Shown here: piece after piece, positions 7,549-15,509 of the stretch | Layout: each line of letters starts with the position of its first letter | How positions within the stretch are numbered: the first letter of the stretch is position 1 | Assembly (NCBI GenBank): GCA_009928645.1 | Contig: SACH01000010.1 | Location: forward strand, 1-59,482 | Length of the DNA stretch: 59,482 nucleotides | Direction: 5' to 3' | Source: Gammaproteobacteria bacterium | GTDB lineage: Bacteria > Pseudomonadota > Gammaproteobacteria > Chromatiales > Chromatiaceae | The notes under the pieces: generated by a model | What the model saw: the letters and a program-made list of their open reading frames with translations, nothing else | The model's database searches: none | Told to the model about the DNA's origin: nothing | Position numbers and translations under genes: made by a program

Positions 7549-7684
7549 TTCGTTGGTCACCACGAAACTAAGGTCCTCCAGCGACCCTAACGCCCTGGGA
7601 CTCCTACCTCCTTGAGAGGCCAGGGGTACATCCGAACGCCCCCCGCCTCTTGGGGAAAGCGGTATGAGTAGCTGGCGCGAGCGA
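7549..7684. repeat. Repeat E, copy 2 (upstream of the Mrr-like gene)
   Basis: Partner of 2719-2853, ending in the same GTATGAGTAGCTGGCGCGAG. The central stem here is CCTC-CTTGA-GAGG. It lies about 130 bases before the Mrr-like gene; copy 1 lies about 250 bases before the restriction-modification pair. The remainder of the spacer 7441-7813 shows no gene. Confidence 0.75.
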
Positions 7685-7813
7685 GTGGGGTCAGGGGGTG
7701 TGGAGGTGATGGTCTGGCAAGGATTCACTAGCGGCGGGCAGTTATCATGATTTGCCAAAGGGTTTGTTGGTCGGCGATCATGCCATGAATAACGCGGGTT
7801 ACCAGGAGGGCGC

Positions 7814-8713
7814 ATGGCAAAAAGATCCACGCAATCGGACGGACCCCAATTCGTCCAGTACTTCGGCCCCCTGTTGGATGCCCTGCGGACCTTGGGTGGT
7901 TCCGCGTCGCCGGGTGAGGTCGTCGGGCAAATTGCTCAAGACCTGGCACTCCCGGATGAGATGCAGAATGATGTGACGCCTTCTGGTGTGCCGCGCTTCG
8001 CTAACCGGGTCGCCTGGGCCAGGTTCTACCTGTATCGAGAAGGTCTGGTAGGTGCTTCGCAGCGGGGCATCTGGAACCTGACCGAAAAAGGCCAGGCCAC
8101 GCACCTGACCGCCGCATCGGCGCGGGTCCTGTTTCAGAAATGGTCCAAAGTCTTTGCCGACGAGCGCAAGCGGAGCAAGGAAGATCAGCCTTCAGTTGAT
8201 ATGCCTGATACCCCGCCACCGGAGAATGATGTCGCGCCCACGGCGGGGTATCGTGAGCAACTGCTTGCCTTGCTGCTGAATCTCCCTCCCGCAGGGTTCG
8301 AGCGACTCTCGCAGCGCCTGTTGCGTGAGGCGGGTTTCGTCCAGGTCGCCGTCACGGGCCGCTCGGGCGATGGGGGCATTGATGGCTATGGCACCCTTCA
8401 GGTCAATCCCCTGGTCAGTTTCAAAGTGCTGTTTCAATGCAAGCGCTATCAAAACGCGGTGACCTCATCCCATGTCCGCGACTTCCGGGGCGCCATGCAG
8501 GGGCGTGCCGACAAGGGCATCATCCTGACGACGGGCACCTTTACGGCGGACGCCCAGCGTGAGGCCAGCCGCGATGGGGTGCCACCCATTGAACTGGTCG
8601 ATGGCCAGAAACTCCTCGACCTTTTCGTCACGTATCAACTGGGCCTCAAGCCGGTGGCCAGTTACGAGCTTGACCCTGCCTTCTTTGATCCCTTCCGTGA
8701 GACAACCACTTAG
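7814..8713 (+). CDS. mrr: Mrr-like type IV restriction endonuclease
   Basis: A 299-residue protein with a strong AGGAGGG before its ATG. Residues 10-110 form the winged-helix Mrr N-terminal domain (FGPLLDALRTLGGSASPGEV, then a helical reader ending GIWNLTEKGQA). After a low-complexity linker with PPPEN, the PD-(D/E)XK catalytic domain starts near residue 150. It has GFERLSQRLLREAGF, the metal-binding Asp in SGDGGIDGYG, Q-x-K in LFQCKRY, and the downstream RADKGIILTTG. Mrr enzymes cleave DNA carrying foreign methylation. The catalytic residues are intact. It appears to be a stand-alone gene, next to remnants of other genes. Confidence 0.92.
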   Translation: MAKRSTQSDGPQFVQYFGPLLDALRTLGGSASPGEVVGQIAQDLALPDEMQNDVTPSGVPRFANRVAWARFYLYREGLVGASQRGIWNLTEKGQATHLTAASARVLFQKWSKVFADERKRSKEDQPSVDMPDTPPPENDVAPTAGYREQLLALLLNLPPAGFERLSQRLLREAGFVQVAVTGRSGDGGIDGYGTLQVNPLVSFKVLFQCKRYQNAVTSSHVRDFRGAMQGRADKGIILTTGTFTADAQREASRDGVPPIELVDGQKLLDLFVTYQLGLKPVASYELDPAFFDPFRETTT

Positions 8714-8992
8714 GATTTCCCTGGAGGAACAGGGGACCATCAGACTACCTTGGCCGCGCACTGTTCCTGGCAGACCGCCCAAGCAGCCGCCAGCCGGCTG
8801 GCCCAGGCGGCCGCCTTGACCGCGCGCGCCTACCAGCCTGGCGAGGGGCAACTGGAGAATCTGCTCACGACCCGGCGCCTGGCGAACGAGGTGGCCCTCG
8901 GCGCCCGGCTGAGTCAGCTTGAGGCCCTGGAGGCGCACTATCTGCTGCGGCTGGATGCCCATCGGCTGTGGGATTTTGCGCCGGGGACGTAA
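8714..8992 (+). pseudogene. 3' remnant of a TolC-family outer membrane efflux protein gene
   Basis: Starting right after the mrr stop and in the same frame, about 92 codons read QTAQAAASRLAQAAALTARA, then YQPGEGQLENLLTTRRLANE and LDAHRLWDF. This is the final coiled-coil/helical hairpin of TolC-like proteins (the Y-x-x-G-E/x-L-x-x-L pattern). The normal 400-residue length, signal peptide and first repeat are missing, and the only possible start is a TTG. I infer that a rearrangement brought mrr into contact with the end of an efflux gene. Confidence 0.7.
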
Positions 8993-9154
8993 GAGGGAAG
9001 GGGTGGGGGCCAACTGCCAGGGGCGAGCCACCCGGGGGATGTCGCGGTCGCTGGCGGCTGGGAGAGGGTGGGCGTCGGGGGTAGACAGTGAGGAGGCCGC
9101 TCTCCGGCGCCGTGTCAGCGGGGCCGGTCTTCTGGGCGCGGCTTGTGGAGGGGC

Positions 9155-10705
9155 TCAGCGCTCCTCCGCCCGCTGGCAGATCGCCCGGGTCATGCCGGAG
9201 AAGATCACCTGATGGAAGGGCTCCATGGCCAGCCAGTACATCAGGCCCCAGACACCGGCGGGATGCCAGTAGGCGGTGGCGGTGAGTTGGGTGCCGCCGG
9301 ACGCCAGAGGTTCCAGTTCGAACTCCAGGATGCCGGCCCCCGGGGCGCGCATGCCAAAGATCATCGTCAGGCGCCGCTCCGGTTCCACCCCGACCACCTC
9401 CCAGGAGTCGATGCGGTCACCCACCCGGACCTCAGTCGGGTGGCGGCGGCCCCGGGCCAGGCCGCGGCCCCCCGCCAGCCAGTCGAGGGTCTCACGGACG
9501 GACCAGAGGGTATTCAGATAGTAGTAACGGTTGTCCCCGCCGATGGCCGCCACCACCGCCCAGACATCGGCGGGGGCGGCCCGGGTGACGGCGCTGCCGC
9601 CGGCGCGCTTGGCGTAATAGGCGTAGTCGATGCGACCCTGGCGCATGTTGAAGGCTCCCTCGGTCCAGCGGGCCAGGACCTGTTGTTCACGCTCCGCGGC
9701 GAAGGCGGCCGCGACGGCTTCCCGGAAGTTCAGCAGCCGCTGGGGGACCAGTCGCCGCAGTTCTTGGGGGTGGGCGTAGAAGTCGTGCTTGAGGCCCTCG
9801 ATCAGGGCCCGAGCGATGTTGGTCGGGACGGCGGTGACGAAGCGCAGCCAGTAGGCGGAGAACTTGGGCGTCAGCACCGGCAGGGCGATGATGCGCGGGG
9901 GTTGGCGGCCCGCCGCTTCGGCGAGGATGCGCATCATCCCGGCGTAGGTGAGGATCTCGGGGCCGGCGGCGTCGAGGATGGTGTTGGCGGTCTCCGGTAG
10001 GCCGGGGGCGATCACCAGATATTCCAGCAAGTTGTCGAGGGCGATGGGGGGCGATTTGGCCGTGACCCAGCGGGGGGTGACCATCACCGGCAGGTGGTAG
10101 ACCAGGTCGCGCATCACCTCGAAGGCTGCCGATCCCGGACCGACGATGATGCCGGCGCGGATCTCGGTGACCGGCACCGACCCTTGGCGCAGCACGTCCC
10201 CGGTGTCCCGCCGGGAGACGATATGCTCGCTGTCCGCGTCCTCCGGCACCAGTCCGCCGAGGTAGCAGATGCGCTCTACACCCGCCGCCGCCGCCGCCCG
10301 AGCGAAATGGGCCGCCGCCTCCAGGTCCAGGCGGCCAAAGGCCTTGCCTGCCCCCATGGAATGCACCAGGTAGTAGGCGATGCTGACCCCGGCCAGGGCC
10401 GCCGGCAGGGTCGCCGGGTCCAGGGCATCCGCGCCGACGATCTCCACCCCGGACCAGCCCCGCGCCGCCAGGGCCTTGGGTTGACGGGACGAGACCCGCA
10501 CCCGCGCCCCGGCGCCGAGCAGGCGCGGAACCAGATAGGTGCCGATATAGCCACTGGCGCCGAAGACGAGCCGCAGTCGGGAGTCCCCGGACAAGGGTCC
10601 GGTCGGCACGGCTGTGGCAGGGTTAGCCAGGGCAGAAGGGGGCTGGCTTGGCCCTGCCTCCACCGCGGCGGACCTTGCCTGGTGGGCGCTAAAAGGTGGT
10701 GCCAT
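9155..10705 (-). CDS. SDR-family NAD(P)-dependent oxidoreductase with DUF2867 domain
   Basis: About 516 residues. The ATG at 10705 has AGGAGG five bases upstream, better than an in-frame ATG at 10768. After a low-complexity alanine/proline-rich leader, a Rossmann fold begins at LRLVFGASGYIGTYLVPRLL (atypical SDR, NmrA/YbjT-like, dinucleotide-binding G-x-x-G-x-x-G). Further on are YYLVHSMGAGKAF and a long middle region. The C-terminal 150 residues are a DUF2867 domain (IDSWEVVGVEPERRLTMIFG, then HPAGVWGLMYWLAMEPFHQV). Such proteins are annotated as nucleoside-diphosphate-sugar epimerase-like, but the substrate is unknown. A 22-base gap separates it from the lipoprotein gene upstream, so the two are probably co-transcribed. 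Confidence 0.88.
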   Translation of the reverse strand: MAPPFSAHQARSAAVEAGPSQPPSALANPATAVPTGPLSGDSRLRLVFGASGYIGTYLVPRLLGAGARVRVSSRQPKALAARGWSGVEIVGADALDPATLPAALAGVSIAYYLVHSMGAGKAFGRLDLEAAAHFARAAAAAGVERICYLGGLVPEDADSEHIVSRRDTGDVLRQGSVPVTEIRAGIIVGPGSAAFEVMRDLVYHLPVMVTPRWVTAKSPPIALDNLLEYLVIAPGLPETANTILDAAGPEILTYAGMMRILAEAAGRQPPRIIALPVLTPKFSAYWLRFVTAVPTNIARALIEGLKHDFYAHPQELRRLVPQRLLNFREAVAAAFAAEREQQVLARWTEGAFNMRQGRIDYAYYAKRAGGSAVTRAAPADVWAVVAAIGGDNRYYYLNTLWSVRETLDWLAGGRGLARGRRHPTEVRVGDRIDSWEVVGVEPERRLTMIFGMRAPGAGILEFELEPLASGGTQLTATAYWHPAGVWGLMYWLAMEPFHQVIFSGMTRAICQRAEER

Positions 10706-10727
10706 CGCAACCTCCTGGGCAACCGGG

Positions 10728-11099
10728 TTAGCGTCGGGGATAGATGCAGCCATATTCAGGGGGTCCATTGGGGATCATGCCCGTGGGGCAGGGCACTTGC
10801 TGAGGTACTTGCTGGGGCGGTTGCCGGGTGGGCGGGGCCTTGACTGCGGCTGGCGTAGGCTTTGCCCGCGGGGGAGGCGCCGGGGTCTTGGCACTTGCCC
10901 GGCGGGCCTGCTCCTGTTCGTATTGCCGCTGGAGATAGTCCTGTTGGGTCCAGGCGCGCATATCGTCAACGCAGCGGGAGGAGTAGCAGGTCACTTCACC
11001 GCCGGGTGTCTGTACCGAGGTGGCGCATCCGACCAAGGCCATCCCCGCCAGCGCCAGCGACAGCGGGATCAGGTTTGCGGGAGCGATGGGGGTCTTCAT
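10728..11099 (-). CDS. Small lipoprotein of unknown function
   Basis: A 123-residue protein with a typical lipoprotein signal: MKT, a hydrophobic stretch, and the lipobox ALVGC with the modified cysteine at residue 25. The mature part has four further cysteines (VTCYSSRC, PCPTG, YGCIY), a charged Q/E/R helix around residues 50-70, and a proline-rich linker. It is likely to be anchored in the inner or outer membrane facing the periplasm. No family is recognised. It reads into the SDR gene and diverges from queC. Confidence 0.75.
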   Translation of the reverse strand: MKTPIAPANLIPLSLALAGMALVGCATSVQTPGGEVTCYSSRCVDDMRAWTQQDYLQRQYEQEQARRASAKTPAPPPRAKPTPAAVKAPPTRQPPQQVPQQVPCPTGMIPNGPPEYGCIYPRR

Positions 11100-11144
11100 G
11101 GGTATACTTGATCCCTGGTGACGATTGGATAACGCGCCTGAAAG

Positions 11145-11272
11145 GTAAACGTGAAAGTTACCGCAAAGACTCTCATCGTCGGGAGGGCGGCGTGCCCCGA
11201 CATGAAAGTTAGCGAGAAATTCACGGGAATTTCTTTAATTATCATTTAGCTGGCATGCCGCCTCATGACAAT
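11145..11272 (-). repeat. Repeat B, double unit, in the lipoprotein/queC divergent region
   Basis: Read on the minus strand, two tandem units of a roughly 65-base repeat. The first has GTCATGAGGCGGC, then ATTCCCGTGAATTTCTCGCT. The second has GATGAGAGTCTTTGCGGTAA. Single units are found at 47571-47636 and 51749-51816 with the same order (CATGAG-CGGC, GAAAG, CCGTGACTTT). Within it, AGAAATTC-ACGG-GAATTTCT (11215-11234) is a perfect 8-base inverted repeat followed by TTAATT. It lies between two divergent starts (11099 and 11385), so it may influence either promoter. Confidence 0.65.
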
Positions 11273-11384
11273 CAGTCCCGATGACGACACATACTCAGTT
11301 AGTCAGTTTGCCTTTCTGCCAGATCGCTCCATCAGACGCCGGGGCATTACTCTCTGGAAGCCATCAAAATGAAGGAGATTGAAG

Positions 11385-12080
11385 ATGACTAAGGCCGTTG
11401 TCCTGCTGAGTGGCGGATTGGATTCTACCACTACCCTGGCCATCGCCAAGGCCGGGGGCTTCATGCCCTACGCCCTGTCCTTTCGCTATGGTCAGCGCCA
11501 TGTAGTGGAGCTGGCGGCCGCCCAACGGGTGGCCAAAGCCCTGGGTGTCGCCGAACACGTCATCGTGGATATCGATCTGCGCCGCTTCGGTGGGTCCGCC
11601 CTGACGGCGGACATCCCGGTACCCAAGGGTCGACCCGCGGCGCATCTGGCGGAGGCGATCCCCATCACCTACGTCCCGGCGCGCAATACCGTCTTCCTCT
11701 CCTTTGCCCTCACCTGGGCGGAGGTCCTGGGCGCAAACGACATCTTCATCGGCGTCAATGCCCTGGACTACTCCGGTTACCCCGATTGCCGGCCGGAGTA
11801 CATCGCTGCCTTCGAGCACCTGGCCAATCTCGCCACCGCGGCCGGGGTCGAGGGCCGCCAGCGGCTGAAGATCCACGCCCCCCTGATCGAACTCACCAAG
11901 GCCCAGATCATCCAGCGGGGTCGCGCCCTGGGGGTCGACTACGGGCTCACCAGCAGTTGCTACGATCCCGGACCTGATGGGGAGCCCTGCGGCCAATGCG
12001 ATTCCTGCCAGTTGCGCGCCAAGGGCTTCCGTGAGGCTGGGGTATCGGACCCCCTGCTGGGGCGGCAGCTTGGGTGCTGA
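11385..12080 (+). CDS. queC: 7-cyano-7-deazaguanine synthase
   Basis: A 231-residue protein with a GAAGGAG ribosome-binding site 8 bases before the chosen ATG. It has the PP-loop ATP pyrophosphatase motif near the N-terminus ([14 protein letters not shown]), the conserved [20 protein letters not shown] and [15 protein letters not shown], and the C-terminal zinc site (SCYDP...[11 protein letters not shown], four cysteines). It converts 7-carboxy-7-deazaguanine with ammonia and ATP to preQ0, in the cytoplasm, on the route to queuosine (or to a deazaguanine DNA modification). It heads a cluster with queD-like and queE genes. All catalytic and zinc residues are present. Confidence 0.96.
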   Translation: MTKAVVLLSGGLDSTTTLAIAKAGGFMPYALSFRYGQRHVVELAAAQRVAKALGVAEHVIVDIDLRRFGGSALTADIPVPKGRPAAHLAEAIPITYVPARNTVFLSFALTWAEVLGANDIFIGVNALDYSGYPDCRPEYIAAFEHLANLATAAGVEGRQRLKIHAPLIELTKAQIIQRGRALGVDYGLTSSCYDPGPDGEPCGQCDSCQLRAKGFREAGVSDPLLGRQLGC

Positions 12081-12156
12081 TGTATTCACCAGGTCGCTCC
12101 AGGGTGTCCATCCTCATGAACACGACCAACAAGACGCGCGCCATGAGGGGCGCCAG

Positions 12157-13251
12157 ATGACCGAACGACTCGACTTCCTGGCCGCCGTGCCCTTCGAGGC
12201 CGCCTGCCAGATTCCCATCCTGCCCGCGGGGCATCGCTCTCGCCGGCTCCATGGCCACGGCTTCCTGGCGCGGGTACGGGCGGCGCTGTCCCCAGGTTGG
12301 GCAGCCTTGCCGGGTGGCGAGTGTGGGGCCCTCACCGCGGCCCTGACCGCGGCCGTCACCCCCCTCGACTACCAGTATCTCAACGACTGTCTGCCGGTCC
12401 CCACCGATGAGAATCTGGCGCGCTGGCTACGCCGGCATCTGGAGGTCCCCGGCCTGGGGACCGTTGGCGTGCGCAGCACCCCTGACACCGGGGCAGAACT
12501 GGCGGCCAGCGACCACTGCCATCTCTGGCACCGCTTTCGCTTCGAGGCCGCCCACCGGCTGCCGCAGGTCCCCCTTGGCCATCCCTGCGGGCGCATGCAT
12601 GGCCATGGCTTCGAGGTCATCCTCCATGCCGATCAGGAGCTGGCGGGTCAGGACATGGGGCTGGATTTCGACTATCTGGCCAGCCTCTGGGCGCCCCTGC
12701 AGGCGGAACTGCACCACGCCTGTCTCAATGACCTCGCCGGCTTGGAGAATCCGACCAGTGAGTTGCTGGCCTGCTGGATCTGGCGGCGGCTCAAGCCGGA
12801 GCAGCCCGCCCTGTCCTGGGTCAGCGTCTACGAGACCGCCACCGCCGGCTGCCATTTCGATGGGGTCCATTATCGGATCTGGAAGGAACTGCGTTTCGAG
12901 GCCGCCCTGCGCCTGACCTCCGCCCCGGAGGGCGATGGCCGCCGGCGCCTGCATGGCCACAGTTATCTGCTGCGGTTGCACCTGACCGCGCCCCTGGACC
13001 GGATCCTGGGCTGGACGGTGGACTACGGGGACGTCAAGGCCCTGTTCAATCCGGTCTACCAGCGGCTGGACCATCATAGGCTCGATGACTTGCCGGGGCT
13101 GGCGGCGGCCGACCCAGCCCACCTGGTCCGGTGGATTCGCGCCGAGGTGGTGGAGGCGCTGCCCCAACTGGATCGTATCGACCTGTTCGAGACCCCCGGT
13201 ATCGGGGTCAGTCTGTGCTGGGGCGAGCTGGGGCCGGCCCTGCCCGCTTGA
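12157..13251 (+). CDS. queD: Triple-domain QueD-like 6-carboxytetrahydropterin synthase
   Basis: A 364-residue protein, three times the usual QueD length of about 120, made of three tandem PTPS/QueD domains (about 6-118, 126-236 and 244-356). Domain 2 has the zinc ligands His133, His148 and His150, nucleophile Cys144 and pterin-anchoring Glu226, but the catalytic Asp of the usual L-D-H-H is His186. Domain 3 has lost the first zinc His (Leu251) and the Cys (Arg262) but keeps L-D-H-H (Asp305, His306) and Glu345. Domain 1 has Cys17 in place of the zinc His, Ser28 in place of the Cys, and Tyr72 in place of the catalytic His. In this family one subunit gives Zn/Cys and its neighbour gives Asp/His, so domains 2 and 3 together would form one complete site. 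The ATG at 12157 follows GAGGGG by 6 bases. Confidence 0.9.
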   Translation: MTERLDFLAAVPFEAACQIPILPAGHRSRRLHGHGFLARVRAALSPGWAALPGGECGALTAALTAAVTPLDYQYLNDCLPVPTDENLARWLRRHLEVPGLGTVGVRSTPDTGAELAASDHCHLWHRFRFEAAHRLPQVPLGHPCGRMHGHGFEVILHADQELAGQDMGLDFDYLASLWAPLQAELHHACLNDLAGLENPTSELLACWIWRRLKPEQPALSWVSVYETATAGCHFDGVHYRIWKELRFEAALRLTSAPEGDGRRRLHGHSYLLRLHLTAPLDRILGWTVDYGDVKALFNPVYQRLDHHRLDDLPGLAAADPAHLVRWIRAEVVEALPQLDRIDLFETPGIGVSLCWGELGPALPA

Positions 13252-13350
13252 ATCCCATGCGCTTAATCAGCGGTGGCCCCGCTGGGCGCCCGCGCTCAAC
13301 CAAGTCCGCGTCGTTGATAATCCCTCCTCGACGTCCAAATCTTCAATTTC

Positions 13351-13448
13351 CCTGCTGCCTGGACAGCCTTGAGTAGCACAAGCCCCTGATGCTCCTGCTC
13401 CCACCCCCCTGATGGGGTCGGGTTGGGGAGAGGGGGCTGAACGAATAC
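13351..13448 (+). repeat. Repeat C, copy 1
   Basis: First of six copies of a roughly 100-base element. The consensus order is CTGCTGCCTGG, GTAGCACAAGCC, a C-rich/G-rich hairpin (CCCCCCTG, then GGTTGGGGAGAGGG), and CTGAACG(G/A)ATAC. The other copies are at 34731, 35311, 38389, 47731 and 55829. This one fills the queD-queE gap and touches the upstream region of queE. Confidence 0.75.
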
Positions 13449-13471
13449 CCAGACGCCAGCCGCTGCGTCCC

Positions 13472-14137
13472 ATGAGGCCAAAGCCCGAAGTGCCAGCCGT
13501 TTATCACGTCAAGGAGATCTTTTACAGCCTGCAAGGGGAGGGGGCCCGGACGGGCCGGGCGGCGGTGTTCTGCCGCTTCGCCGGCTGTAACCTCTGGTCC
13601 GGGCGGGAGCGGGACCGTGACCGGGCGCTCTGCGCCTTTTGCGATACCGACTTTCGCGGCACCGATGGAGAGGGGGGTGCCCGGTTCGCCGCCGCCGGGC
13701 AACTGGCGGACGCGATTACGGCCACTTGGGGGGGAGGATGTGGGCCGGGCATCCGGCCCTATGTCGTCCTCACCGGCGGTGAGCCCCTGCTGCAACTGGA
13801 TGAGCCCCTGATTACCGCCCTGCATGACCGGGGCTTCGAGGTGGCGGTCGAGACCAATGGCACCCGGCCGGCCCCTCCGGGGCTGGACTGGGTCTGCGTC
13901 AGCCCCAAGGCCGGCGTCGAGTTGGTCCAGCGCGCCGGTGACGAACTGAAGCTGGTCTACCCCCAGCCCGGGGCCGCGCCGGAGGCATTTGCCGAGCTCG
14001 ACTTCCGGCATTTCTTCCTCCAGCCCCTAGGCGGCCCCGACCAGATGGTTCATACCCGCCAGGCGGTAGCCTATTGTCTGGCCCACCCCCGGTGGCGGCT
14101 TAGCCTCCAGACCCACAAGCTGCTGGGAATTCCCTGA
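13472..14137 (+). CDS. queE: 7-carboxy-7-deazaguanine synthase (radical SAM)
   Basis: A 221-residue protein starting at the ATG at 13472; no strong ribosome-binding site is visible and an earlier ATG at 13412 lies inside repeat C. VKEIFYSLQGEGARTG is the family N-terminus. The radical SAM cluster is the proteobacterial form in which the C-x3-C-x2-C motif is expanded: CNLWSGRERDRDRALC and then AFCDTDF. Later motifs are VVLTGGEPLLQLD, AVETNGT, SPKAG and ELKLVYP. It rearranges 6-carboxytetrahydropterin, the product of QueD, to 7-carboxy-7-deazaguanine, which QueC then uses, so the cluster covers three consecutive steps. FolE and QueF are not in the window. Confidence 0.95.
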   Translation: MRPKPEVPAVYHVKEIFYSLQGEGARTGRAAVFCRFAGCNLWSGRERDRDRALCAFCDTDFRGTDGEGGARFAAAGQLADAITATWGGGCGPGIRPYVVLTGGEPLLQLDEPLITALHDRGFEVAVETNGTRPAPPGLDWVCVSPKAGVELVQRAGDELKLVYPQPGAAPEAFAELDFRHFFLQPLGGPDQMVHTRQAVAYCLAHPRWRLSLQTHKLLGIP

Positions 14138-14174
14138 GGACCACCACCGCGGGCCGGATGAAGTCAAGTCTGCA

Positions 14175-15509
14175 TCAATCCTGGGCCGGGGCCTGCTGTT
14201 CAGGTTCCATCAGAAGCAGCTCCTTGCGCGCTTCCTCTAACCGCTTGACTGCCCAGGCGCCGACCTTGAAATACCAGGGATGGTCGCTGGCCTTGAGGAC
14301 ATAGTCCTCGCTATCCGCCAGTTTGGCGATCAGGAACTCCCGCGGGCTACCCTCCCGGGGCTGGACCGTCAACCGCGCCACCGGGTTGTCCATCTGGTAT
14401 TCCGGCTTGGCCTCGGTGCCCAGTACCTCCAGGTAATTGAGGTTGGCGGCGGCGCGGACCAGGTCGCCGGCCTTGACTTGGTCGATCTCGGTAGTCTCGC
14501 CCTCCAGCACCCAGCGGTCTGGGCCGGCCTGGCCGCCGCCCTCGTTCGAGCGGATATGGCCGCCGCTCTCGGTTTCAGGGTCCTGGCGGATATGGCCGCC
14601 GCCATTGGTTTGAGGGTCCTGGCTCAGTTGGTCGTTGCCCTCGGTCTTGGGCTCCTGGCCGCTACGCTCGCCCTCGTGGTCCTGGCCAACTTGGCCAGCA
14701 GCGGCAACCTCATTGCCCTCCTGGTCGCTGTTCCTGGCCTTGGTCTTTGTCAGAGCCATCCCGTTCAGGTTCAGCCCGGCGATCTGGTCCGAGGTGAGGG
14801 CGAAGAGCCCCTTGTCGGTCCAGTCGTTGGCCTTGGTCCCGGCCTGGTGGGCGACGTAGGCCACCTCGAAGACCGCCTCGCCCTGGCTGCCACGGGCGAA
14901 CAGGCGCTTGAAGCCAGGCGAGTCGCCGAGGTAGAGCACCGCCAGTTCCTGGTCACCCTGGCGCAGGTTAATGCGGCGCTCGAACTGATCTGCCGCGACC
15001 CTGAAGCGGGTGAAGGCCTCGGGCGAGGTGGATACCGGCAGGCGGGTGCGTAGGCCCTGGAGGTCCTTGAGTAGGGCCGCGACCTGGGACGCGCTGGCGG
15101 GGAAGTCGAAGTGACCGGGCAGCCACCACTGGCCGTCCCGTTTGACCAGTTCCACCTGGGCGCCGGTGCCGTCCTGGATGCTCACCCGGTCCACGGCGGC
15201 GGGGTCGAAAGCGATCAGGGGGGCGTCGGGCTGCACGGCGCCGAAGCCACTGCCGCGCATGAACAGGAAGGCGGCCAGGGCGAGTTGCGCCAGGAGCAGG
15301 GCAGCGAGCAGCCCAAGGGTCTTGCCCATAATGGGCGGTGATTTGGTCGGCATCATAGGCGTCTGGGAAGTGCCGGAAGTCATCGGGGTCAGGGTTGTCG
15401 AGGGTGAGCCGGTTGCCGTCGGGGTCGGGTTCCGCGAGGACGAGCCGGCGACGATCGGCGTCGTATCCTGTGGAAATGAGCCGGGGGTCAGCGGGGGCGG
15501 TGACGTCAT
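14175..15509 (-). CDS. DUF4340 domain protein of the Gld-type ABC export operon
   Basis: A 444-residue protein. The ATG at 15509 overlaps the stop of the upstream permease gene (ATGA). The first 60 residues are a Ser/Thr/Pro-rich run (PTPTATGSPSTT, SGTSQTP), followed by one membrane segment (LGLLAALLLAQLALAAFLF). The periplasmic part contains the DUF4340 signature (VDRVSIQDGTGAQVELVKRD, then WWLPGHFDFPAS and FKRLFARG). A roughly 70-residue Gly/Glu/Gln-rich insertion, with a 36-base tandem repeat in its DNA, splits the domain. DUF4340 proteins always accompany GldF/GldG exporters; the exported substrate is not known. Confidence 0.88.
   Translation of the reverse strand: MTSPPPLTPGSFPQDTTPIVAGSSSRNPTPTATGSPSTTLTPMTSGTSQTPMMPTKSPPIMGKTLGLLAALLLAQLALAAFLFMRGSGFGAVQPDAPLIAFDPAAVDRVSIQDGTGAQVELVKRDGQWWLPGHFDFPASASQVAALLKDLQGLRTRLPVSTSPEAFTRFRVAADQFERRINLRQGDQELAVLYLGDSPGFKRLFARGSQGEAVFEVAYVAHQAGTKANDWTDKGLFALTSDQIAGLNLNGMALTKTKARNSDQEGNEVAAAGQVGQDHEGERSGQEPKTEGNDQLSQDPQTNGGGHIRQDPETESGGHIRSNEGGGQAGPDRWVLEGETTEIDQVKAGDLVRAAANLNYLEVLGTEAKPEYQMDNPVARLTVQPREGSPREFLIAKLADSEDYVLKASDHPWYFKVGAWAVKRLEEARKELLLMEPEQQAPAQD
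14551..14622. repeat. 36-bp tandem repeat inside the DUF4340 gene
   Basis: Two adjacent 36-base units (14551-14586 and 14587-14622), each starting CGGATATGGCCGCCGC and ending GGGTCCTGG. They keep the reading frame and add a 12-residue repeat containing GGHIR. They lie in the low-complexity insertion of the protein. Confidence 0.85.

Noticed and set aside
11100-11384. A preQ1 riboswitch upstream of queC
   Set aside because: The region is explained by two repeat B units, and I could not find the preQ1 aptamer pattern (short stem plus A-rich tail pairing with the loop).
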